Part shown: positions 57,332-64,000 of the stretch, one piece after another
Numbering within the stretch: position 1 is the first letter of the stretch
Layout: every line of letters begins with the position of its first letter
Assembly: GCF_021271205.1 (NCBI RefSeq)
Contig: NZ_JAIWKS010000004.1
Coordinates: 528,490-592,489, forward strand
Direction of reading: 5' to 3'
DNA from: Pseudomonas uvaldensis
Lineage (GTDB): Bacteria > Pseudomonadota > Gammaproteobacteria > Pseudomonadales > Pseudomonadaceae
Length of the DNA: 64,000 nucleotides
The notes under the pieces: generated by a model
Told to the model about the DNA's origin: nothing
Seen by the model: only the letters and a program-made list of their open reading frames with translations
Databases searched by the model: none
Position numbers and translations under genes: made by a program

Positions 57332-60168
57332 GCAAGGAACGCTACGGCATCCGCCGCTTTGCCCTTTTGAACACCGCCGGCTACAGCCTTGGCTTGTTCC
57401 CGCTGGAAGAACCGCTGTCGGTGTACGGCGCGAACAACCTAGGTAAATCCGCCTCGATCAACGCCTTGCAGTTCCCGATCCTGGCGCGCATGTCGGACAT
57501 GAGCTTCGGCAAGTACAGCCTGGAACAATCCCGGCGTTTCTACTTCGCCTCGGACACCAGCTACATCCTGGTGGAAGTCGCCCTGCCCCATGGCCCGCAC
57601 GTGATTGGCGTGGTCGGTCGCGGCCCCGGCGGCGGTTTCGGGCACCAGTTCTTTGCCTATGCCGGCAAACTGGACCTGGCCCACTATCAAAAAAATGACA
57701 CGTGCCTGCGGCAGAAAGAGCTGTTCACCAACCTGGAGCGCGAAGGCCTCAAGGCCTACGAGCTCAAACCGGATGAACTGCGGCGCCTGCTGGTGGGTGG
57801 TCACACATCCATTCCCCTGGACCTGACGCTGATCCCACTGCGCTCCACCAGCGAACAAAGCCTCAAGACCTTCCGCGCACTGTTCATCAACCTGTTGCAC
57901 ATGCGTGAAATCACCGCGGCCAAGCTCAAGCAATTGTTCCTCGATGCGTTCGAACACAGCCTGCGTTCCGGCAGCGTGGATTACATCGCCGCGTGCGAAG
58001 AGGCCTTCCGCGACGTACGACGCATGGAGCAGGACTACAACTCTCTGGTGGCGGCTGGTCCGCTGGTGGAGGCCCTGGCCAGCGGCGTGAAGCAGCGCGA
58101 CATCCTGCGCGGCAAGTTGCATCGCCTCTCTCCCTTGCTCGACTCGCTGCTCGGCACCTGGTCGGATTACGCCAGTGCACGCAAGGAAGAGCTGACCATC
58201 CAGGCCGAACACTACCGCAACGAACAGGACTCGCTGCAGAACGACCAGCGCGGCAGCACCCAGGAGCTGATGCGCCTGGAGCGTGAGATCACAGGCATCC
58301 AACGCTGGCTCGGCGAGCTGTCGGTGCTCAAGCATCGCTTTGCCCTGGTGGATGACGTCAAGGTGCTGGAGCAGCAACTGCTCGCCGCCAAGGACGCCCA
58401 CGATGAGCTGGCCGGCGCCCTGGCCCAGTCCCGGCAGTTCAGCGCTGAAGACCTGGAAGAACGCCTGCGGGACCTGGAAAAGCGCTTGAAGTCGGTCAAG
58501 CAGCAACTCGATCACGCCGACAACAACAGCTATGCCCGCCTGCGGGAAGAATTCTCACAACAGGACGTCGAGCGTCTGATGCGCCTGTTCAACAGTGCCC
58601 TGTTCAGCCTGCCGCTGGGCGAGCATGGCATCGCCCTGGATGAGAACGGCGACTGGGTCAAATCCGTGGAACTGATCCTCGACGGCTTCAAGGGCGAGCG
58701 TTTCGAAGTGCCGGGCCTGTCCATTGACCTGTCCCACATCGAGCCGCCAGCATTGCAGGCCCTGGCCGACCGCGCCGCGCTGCGGGATCAAAAGGAACGC
58801 CTGGAGAAAGAGCTCAAGCAGCTCAAGACCCAGCAAGCCGTGGCCGCCGACCGTGCCGCTAGCAAGACCCAGACCGAGGCGCTGTACCAGCAGGTCCTGG
58901 ACGCACAGAAAGCCCTCGAGGACTTCCGCCGCACCCAGACCCTGAGCGCCGAAGAAGGCGAGAAGCTCGAGCAATTGGCGCAGATGGAAGCGGCCCAGGA
59001 CGAACTCAAGCGCTCCAGCGACGCCTTCACCGAACGCGTCCAGCAGTTGTCGGCCAAGTTGCAACTGGTGGGCCGGCAGATCGCCGACTTGGAAGCCAAG
59101 CAACGCACCCTCGACGATGCCCTGCGCCGTCGCCACCTGTTGCCGGCGGACCTGCCGTTCGGCACGCCGTTCATGGACCCGGTCGATGATTCCATGGACA
59201 ACCTGTTGCCACTGCTCAATGACTATCAGGACAGCTGGCAGGGCCTGTTGCGCATCGACGGCCAGATCGAAGCGCTGTACGCCCAGGTGCGCCTCAAGGG
59301 CGTGGCCAAGTTCGACAGCGAAGACGACATGGAGCGGCGCCTGCAGCTGTTGATCAACGCCTATGCCCACCGCACCGACGAAGCCCTGACCCTGGGCAAG
59401 GCTCGCCGTGCAGCGGTGACCGACATCGCCCGGACCTTGCGCAACATTCGCAGCGACTACGACAGCCTTGAACATCAACTGGCGCTGTTCAACCGCGAGA
59501 TCAACAAACGCCAGGTGTCCAACCTGCAGAGCTTCCGCATCGTCCTGGCGCCGAACAAGGAAGCCCTAAAGCACATCGACCAGATCATCCACAGCGCCGG
59601 CCAGTACGAAGAAGGCGAAACCCTGTCGGTGTTCGATCTCAGCCAGAGTGCCGAGCAGGACAACAAGAACGAAGAAGCCAAGGAATACCTGGCGCGGCTG
59701 GTGGCGGCGAACCACAACCAGCTCGGTCTCAAAGACCTGTTCGAACTGGCGTTCGAGATCACCAAGGTCAACGGCCAGCCGGTGATCCACACCGACATCG
59801 ACGGCGCAGCGTCCAACGGCACGACCATGACCATCAAGGCGCTGACCAACATGTACCTGTTGCTGCACCTGATGGACCGCGAACAAGCCGGCCGCGTGCG
59901 CTTGCCGTATTACCTGGACGAGGCGGCGGACATCGACGAGAAGAACCAGGCAGCCCTGCTGGAAACCAGCCTCCAATTGGGCTTCGTACCGATTCTCGCC
60001 AGCGTGAAGCCGCAGGTCTGCGCCAGTGTCGCCATCGACCTGGAAGGCGGCAGTGGCCCGAACGGTATCTACATCGACGAAGCGGACTGGAAGTACATCC
60101 GTCGTCGTGATGCGGTGAAGGCCACGGTGAACGTAGAAGCCGACGAGCCGGAGCTGGATCCGGTGTAA
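57328..60168 (+). CDS. mksB: MukB-like condensin ATPase MksB
   Basis: 946-aa SMC-like ATPase. The Walker A GANNLGKS is at residues 34-41 (P-loop in the N-terminal head); two long coiled-coil arms fill about 240-500 and 480-700 (for example ERLEKELKQLKTQQAVAADRAA); the C-terminal head has Walker-B-like YLDEAADIDEKNQAALLETSLQLG (about 855-878) and KPQVCASVAIDLEGG. Shorter than E. coli MukB (about 1,480 aa), consistent with MksB. No mksG (toprim nuclease) follows, so this is the chromosomal rather than the plasmid-defence arrangement. Confidence 0.95.
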   Translation: MSKERYGIRRFALLNTAGYSLGLFPLEEPLSVYGANNLGKSASINALQFPILARMSDMSFGKYSLEQSRRFYFASDTSYILVEVALPHGPHVIGVVGRGPGGGFGHQFFAYAGKLDLAHYQKNDTCLRQKELFTNLEREGLKAYELKPDELRRLLVGGHTSIPLDLTLIPLRSTSEQSLKTFRALFINLLHMREITAAKLKQLFLDAFEHSLRSGSVDYIAACEEAFRDVRRMEQDYNSLVAAGPLVEALASGVKQRDILRGKLHRLSPLLDSLLGTWSDYASARKEELTIQAEHYRNEQDSLQNDQRGSTQELMRLEREITGIQRWLGELSVLKHRFALVDDVKVLEQQLLAAKDAHDELAGALAQSRQFSAEDLEERLRDLEKRLKSVKQQLDHADNNSYARLREEFSQQDVERLMRLFNSALFSLPLGEHGIALDENGDWVKSVELILDGFKGERFEVPGLSIDLSHIEPPALQALADRAALRDQKERLEKELKQLKTQQAVAADRAASKTQTEALYQQVLDAQKALEDFRRTQTLSAEEGEKLEQLAQMEAAQDELKRSSDAFTERVQQLSAKLQLVGRQIADLEAKQRTLDDALRRRHLLPADLPFGTPFMDPVDDSMDNLLPLLNDYQDSWQGLLRIDGQIEALYAQVRLKGVAKFDSEDDMERRLQLLINAYAHRTDEALTLGKARRAAVTDIARTLRNIRSDYDSLEHQLALFNREINKRQVSNLQSFRIVLAPNKEALKHIDQIIHSAGQYEEGETLSVFDLSQSAEQDNKNEEAKEYLARLVAANHNQLGLKDLFELAFEITKVNGQPVIHTDIDGAASNGTTMTIKALTNMYLLLHLMDREQAGRVRLPYYLDEAADIDEKNQAALLETSLQLGFVPILASVKPQVCASVAIDLEGGSGPNGIYIDEADWKYIRRRDAVKATVNVEADEPELDPV

Positions 60169-60186
60169 GGTGAAGAGCCGGGAATG

Positions 60187-60224
60187 AAAAAAGGCCGCGA
60201 TCCATTGGATCGCGGCCTTTTTAT
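60187..60224 (+). terminator. Intrinsic terminator of mksFEB
   Basis: AAAAAAGGCCGCGATCC / GGATCGCGGCCTTTTTAT with a 3-base loop, 19 bases after the mksB stop. Confidence 0.93.
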
Positions 60225-60240
60225 CGCCTGTGGTCTGATG

Positions 60241-60268
60241 GCCCTATCGCGAGCAGGCTCGCGATGGC
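60241..60268. repeat. Single REP-like palindrome
   Basis: GCCCTATCGCGAGC / GCTCGCGATGGC imperfect inverted repeat between convergent mksB and pqiB. Confidence 0.75.
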
Positions 60269-60286
60269 GTCGAAACGCCAGACCCG

Positions 60287-62590
60287 TCACTTACCGAGCT
60301 TGATCTTCGGCGCCCAGGTCAGCCATTCATCTTCAAACTTATCGAACAGGGGGAAGGTCTGCTCCGGCCGGGCCGGACTGCCCATGCTCTCGCCATCCGG
60401 TGTTGCGAAAGCAACACCGCCCTGGATCAACGTCTCCAGCGACTCGGTCCTCACCGTTGCGCCCTTGAACAGACCGAAGTCCAGGCCAAATCCACTGGTG
60501 TTCCAGAAGCGCGTGCCACTGCGCACCAGCGGCGCGTACTTGGGCTCGATCAGGATATGGATCAATACCCGATCCGCCGTCTGCCCCAATTCATAACCCG
60601 TAACCTTGCCCACGGTAATTTCGCGATACGTCACCGGCACGCCCGTCTTCAACGAGCCTCGGCGGGCCGCGCTCAATACCAGGCTCAAACCAGCCTCGGG
60701 CACAGCGGTTTCCGGTGGGCTGGCAAGGGCCACGAAGTTTTTCTGCGGTCCCAGATTCTTCGTCGAAGGCTGCACCTCGAGGTATTGACCGGTCACCAGC
60801 GTCTCCAGGTTCGACGTCTTGATCAAGCCCAGCTCGGGCTTGACTACCCAGAACTGACTGCCGATCCGGGCGATACGCTCAGGGACTTCGGTGATACGTG
60901 CGGTGAGCAGCACCGATTGCAGGTCGGGGCTAAGGTCCACGTCCTCGACCTTGCCCACATCCAGTCCTTTGAAGCGAATCGGAGTACCGCTGCGCAAACC
61001 GTCGGCACGATCGACCTTGATCGTGACCACGGTTCCCTTTTGCTGCGCGGCCTCGCGGTCTTCAAACAAGCGGAAGCGCGGAATACGTCTTTTCAACGGT
61101 ACATTCGGCTCCGGCGTCTCGAAAGCGATACCACCGGCCATCAGGCTTTGCAGCGATTCGCTCTTGACCTGGATGCCCCCCGTCAAGCCGCCCGTGAGAG
61201 TGACGCCGCTGGCGTTCCAGAATCGCGTCGAACCGTTGACCAGCCCTTCGTACTCCTTCTCGATGTGCACGCCAATAATCAATTGCTTCTTCTTGCGAGA
61301 GAACTGGTAGCTCTGCACCGACCCGACTTTGACCTGCTTGTAGAGAACCGGACTGCCGACCTCCAGTGATCCGAGATTCTCGGTGAGCAGCACCAAGTGC
61401 AAGCCCGGCGAACGCAAGTCCAGCGGCGGCGCCTTGGCCCGGGCTTCGAACTCGCGCTGTGGTGCGCTGCCCTTGTCCCCTGGGCGCACGGCAATGTAAT
61501 TCCCCTTGACCAACGCTTCCAGGCCCGTAATACCGGCCAGGGAGATCGAAGGTTTGACTACCCAGAACTGGGTTCCCGTCACCAGGTAATCTTCGGCCAA
61601 CGGGTCCATCGTCAATTCGGCGGTGGCGCTGGAGAGGTCTGGATCGACCTTGAGGGTCTTCAGGCTACCTACCTGAATGCCTTTGTACATCACCGGCGTC
61701 CGACCGGCCTGCAAGCCTTCGAAGTCACTGAGTTTGACCTTCACCCGAATGCCGGCGGCCGCTGCGTCAAAGTCTTCGTAGAGACGAAACGGCAGGCTCG
61801 GGTCCGTCGGAGGGCTGTCCTTGCGGCTCTCCGGCGTGGCGAATGCAATACCACCGGCCACGATACTGGCCAGGGATTCGCTGCGCACCTTCACACCCGA
61901 AAGGTTGGCATCGATGCTGATGCCGCTGGCATTCCAGAAGCGCGTGTGTTTGCGCACCAGGCTGGCATAGGTCGGTTCGATGAAAACCTTTATTTCGACC
62001 GTATTCTGATCTTCGGACAGCTGATAGCTTTTCACTTGTCCGACCTGAATCTGCTTGTAGAACACGGGGCTGCCCCGGTCCAGCGAGCCCAGGCGGTCAG
62101 CCTTGATGGTCAAATGCAAACCTGGCTTGGCATCCGACAGCGGCGGCTCCTCGGCCAAGGCCTTGAACTTGCGACTGGACTCTCCTTCACCCGGACTGAT
62201 CGCCACGTAGTTACCCGATACCAGGGTTTCCAGGCCAGTGATCCCTGCCAGGGTAACGCTTGGCTTGACCAGCCAGAAACGTGTACCCGTCTTGAGGTAC
62301 TGCTCGACGTCTTTGTTCATCTCGACGGTCGCAACCACGCCCTTGGAGCTGCCTTCGTCATCGAGCGTAAGGTCCTTCACTTTACCGACCGTCATACCTT
62401 TGTAGACAACTTCGGTCTTGTTGACCTGGATACCTTCGCCGCTTTCAAAGCGCACGCTGATTTCAATCCCGGTTTCGTTATAAGCCCGCCAGGCGAGCCA
62501 GCCCCCAATGATCAGGGCAATCAGCGGCAAGACCCAAATGGCCGACCAATTGGAGGCCGGTCGGGTTTTAGCGGTTGGCAAATCAGTCAT
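60287..62590 (-). CDS. pqiB: PqiB-like intermembrane lipid transport protein with six MCE domains
   Basis: 767-aa protein with one N-terminal membrane anchor (about 16-34) and six successive MCE/MlaD domains, each opening with a YKGxxVGxV-type stretch: EVVYKGMTVGKV, VFYKQIQVGQV, VMYKGIQVGSL, VLYKQVKVGSV, IRFKGLDVGKV and VTYREITVGKV. MCE domains form hexameric tunnels that carry lipids between the membranes. E. coli PqiB has three and LetB (YebT) seven, so this is intermediate. The C-terminal end is FEDEWLTWAPKIKLGK. It overlaps the upstream pqiA-type gene by 8 bases. Confidence 0.92.
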   Translation of the reverse strand: MTDLPTAKTRPASNWSAIWVLPLIALIIGGWLAWRAYNETGIEISVRFESGEGIQVNKTEVVYKGMTVGKVKDLTLDDEGSSKGVVATVEMNKDVEQYLKTGTRFWLVKPSVTLAGITGLETLVSGNYVAISPGEGESSRKFKALAEEPPLSDAKPGLHLTIKADRLGSLDRGSPVFYKQIQVGQVKSYQLSEDQNTVEIKVFIEPTYASLVRKHTRFWNASGISIDANLSGVKVRSESLASIVAGGIAFATPESRKDSPPTDPSLPFRLYEDFDAAAAGIRVKVKLSDFEGLQAGRTPVMYKGIQVGSLKTLKVDPDLSSATAELTMDPLAEDYLVTGTQFWVVKPSISLAGITGLEALVKGNYIAVRPGDKGSAPQREFEARAKAPPLDLRSPGLHLVLLTENLGSLEVGSPVLYKQVKVGSVQSYQFSRKKKQLIIGVHIEKEYEGLVNGSTRFWNASGVTLTGGLTGGIQVKSESLQSLMAGGIAFETPEPNVPLKRRIPRFRLFEDREAAQQKGTVVTIKVDRADGLRSGTPIRFKGLDVGKVEDVDLSPDLQSVLLTARITEVPERIARIGSQFWVVKPELGLIKTSNLETLVTGQYLEVQPSTKNLGPQKNFVALASPPETAVPEAGLSLVLSAARRGSLKTGVPVTYREITVGKVTGYELGQTADRVLIHILIEPKYAPLVRSGTRFWNTSGFGLDFGLFKGATVRTESLETLIQGGVAFATPDGESMGSPARPEQTFPLFDKFEDEWLTWAPKIKLGK

Positions 62591-63206
62591 GGTCGTTATC
62601 CGACTCCGTGTTATCCCAAATCAGTCGGGGATCGAAGGTTACTGCGGCAATCATTGTCATAATCACTACGCTGGCAAAAGCGATCGCGCCGAGCCCGGCT
62701 TCGACACTGGCGAGTCGTCCGAAATTCACCACTGCCACCAAAATGGCGATCACGAAAATATCGAGCATCGACCAGCGACCGATGAACTCGATAAAGCGGT
62801 ACATGAGGATGCGTTGCCGTGCGGACATGGGCTGGTGTCGCTGTATGGAGATCAGCAACAAGGCAATGCCCACCAGCTTGAAAGTCGGCACCAGGATACT
62901 GGCGATGAACACCACAGCGGCAATGGGAATCATGCCATGCTGCACCAACTCGATCACACCGGCCATGATGGTACTCGGGGCACCTTGGCCCAGTGAGTTG
63001 ATCGTCATGATCGGCAACATATTGGCGGGTATGTAGAGAATCGCGGCGGTGATCAACAAGGCCCAGGTGCGCATGAGGCTGTTGGGGCGGCGGGGATGAA
63101 CCAGCGCGCCACAACGGGTGCAGGTCTGTCCGTGGGCATCGGCGTTCAACCGATTCAATTCGTGGCATTCGGTACAGATCAGAATCCCTGCATCAATCGC
63201 CCGCAT
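62583..63206 (-). CDS. pqiA: PqiA-family membrane protein (second half module)
   Basis: 207-aa inner-membrane protein. The N-terminal zinc-ribbon-like pair is CTECHEL (about 11-17) and CTRCGAL (about 31-37), followed by four hydrophobic segments typical of the PqiA fold (LLITAAILYIPANMLPIMTIN, PIAAVVFIASILVPTFKLVGIALLLI, MLDIFVIAILVAVVNFG, VVIMTMIAAVTF). E. coli PqiA carries two such modules in one polypeptide; here they are two genes. It overlaps pqiB and the other pqiA module (by 14 bases). Probably supplies lipid to the PqiB tunnel (inference from the family). Confidence 0.9.
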   Translation of the reverse strand: MRAIDAGILICTECHELNRLNADAHGQTCTRCGALVHPRRPNSLMRTWALLITAAILYIPANMLPIMTINSLGQGAPSTIMAGVIELVQHGMIPIAAVVFIASILVPTFKLVGIALLLISIQRHQPMSARQRILMYRFIEFIGRWSMLDIFVIAILVAVVNFGRLASVEAGLGAIAFASVVIMTMIAAVTFDPRLIWDNTESDNDHD

Positions 63207-63852
63207 GATCGTCCTCTCCTGATAATGCTTGCCAAATCTGATGGGGTGACATCACCACCTCCAGCCAGACTTGAACCAGCAGTAAACTGATAAAGCACAC
63301 CAGGCCAAGACCTACGGTGATAGCCGCCATGTCCGCCAGCTTGACGATGGCCACCAGTACGCCCATGAGGTAAACCTCAAGCATCCCCCAATCCCGTAGA
63401 TGGTGATAAATGCGGTAGAGCAATAACCCATAACTACGGCCGACATTACAGCGAATGGTCAGCAACACCGTCAGCTGACAAAGCAGCTTGAGCAACGGTA
63501 TGCCCATGCTGCACAGGAATACCACCACGGCTATGCCTTGCATGCCGGTATCGTACAGACCAACCACACCGCTCCAGACGGTGTCCTGAGAGGATTGTCC
63601 GAGCAGATGGAGTTGCATGATGGGTAAAAAGTTCGCCGGCACATACAACAACAGAGCGGCGATGACCAAGGCAAGACTGCGTTCGACCACATTATGACGG
63701 TGGGCGTAGAGCTCATAACCACAACGGGGACATTCGGCTTTTTCACCATGGGCCAATTGAGGCTTGCGCATCAACAGATCGCATTCATGGCAAGCCACCA
63801 GATCATTCAGGGGGAGATCTGACAACTCGCGAGTGTCCAACGGATCTGACAT
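63193..63852 (-). CDS. pqiA: PqiA-family membrane protein (first half module)
   Basis: 219-aa inner-membrane protein. The cysteine motifs ACHECDLLM (about 18-26) and CPRCGYELY (about 41-49) are followed by four hydrophobic segments (ALVIAALLLYVPANFLPIMQLHLLG, GIAVVVFLCSMGIPLLKLLCQL, MLEVYLMGVLVAIVKLADM, GLGLVCFISLLLVQVWLEV). It heads the leftward pqiA-pqiA-pqiB operon, with its promoter in about 63853-63955. This and the next gene are halves of an E. coli-type PqiA. Confidence 0.92.
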   Translation of the reverse strand: MSDPLDTRELSDLPLNDLVACHECDLLMRKPQLAHGEKAECPRCGYELYAHRHNVVERSLALVIAALLLYVPANFLPIMQLHLLGQSSQDTVWSGVVGLYDTGMQGIAVVVFLCSMGIPLLKLLCQLTVLLTIRCNVGRSYGLLLYRIYHHLRDWGMLEVYLMGVLVAIVKLADMAAITVGLGLVCFISLLLVQVWLEVVMSPHQIWQALSGEDDHAGD

Positions 63853-63960
63853 AAAGAGCTCTGGCTCAGCTAAGGTGAGGCTATTCTAGTGCTCCGGCTC
63901 GAAAATAACCGTGCAAATTCGTAACGAACTTTCCTACAAACTTTTCCTACGGGCAAAACA

Positions 63961-63992
63961 AAACCCCTACCTGCATCAGCAGATAGGGGTTT
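63961..63992. terminator. Terminator-like hairpin near the window end
   Basis: AAACCCCTA / TAGGGGTTT with an inner CTGcatCAG. Read leftward it is followed by TTTTGTTTT, so it probably ends a leftward gene lying beyond the window. Confidence 0.7.
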
Positions 63993-64000
63993 CGGAATTT

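Overview
This window is chromosomal DNA of a Pseudomonas, most likely of the P. fluorescens group. It is GC-rich and carries many paired inverted REP elements of the fluorescent-pseudomonad type. From memory, its gene order follows the P. aeruginosa PA4633-PA4691 neighbourhood (mqo, hpt-upp-uraA, hemH, phrB, pagL, murI, moeB-prmC-prfA-hemA, lolB-ispE-tRNA-Gln-prs, rplY-pth-ychF, can, rimI-holD, mksFEB, pqi).

Layout. 1-5.2 kb: the 3' end of a chemoreceptor gene, a variant SRAP protein, a MITE, small Cys-rich and DUF2007 proteins, an acyltransferase, a lipoprotein and several small unknowns. 5.2-13.6 kb: malate:quinone oxidoreductase with an unusually long upstream region, a SulP transporter, and the base-salvage genes hpt, upp and uraA. 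13.8-21.3 kb: a block that looks like a light-response regulon. It has ferrochelatase with a TIGR01777 epimerase on one side and, divergently, an FAD oxidoreductase, a TudS-like desulfidase (DUF523/DUF1722), a MerR/LitR-like regulator, CPD photolyase and a degenerate SDR. Paired TGTACA motifs precede its two rightward transcription units. 21.3-34.4 kb: core genes for envelope, translation, heme, isoprenoid and PRPP metabolism, plus tRNA-Gln.

34.4-52.6 kb is the accessory part. It holds an orphan beta-propeller/RTX protein, two decayed genes, a LysE exporter with a divergent LysR regulator, three chemoreceptors with different sensor modules, an Fsr-like MFS exporter, tRNA-Met, gamma-glutamyltransferase, a short-chain fatty-acid transporter, a secreted unknown and a stand-alone SET-domain protein. 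52.6-63.9 kb returns to core genes: beta-carbonic anhydrase, rimI with the cryptic DNA polymerase III psi subunit, the MksFEB condensin, and a pqiA-pqiA-pqiB intermembrane lipid-transport operon.

The main themes are light and oxidative stress (photolyase block, heme), nucleotide recycling (hpt, upp, uraA, prs, TudS), chromosome maintenance (mksFEB, holD) and envelope maintenance (lolB, pagL, pqi). I found no CRISPR array, prophage or complete insertion sequence. The most notable unexplained items are the TGTACA-controlled block, the SRAP protein with substituted active-site positions, the six-MCE PqiB, the SET protein and the mqo upstream region.
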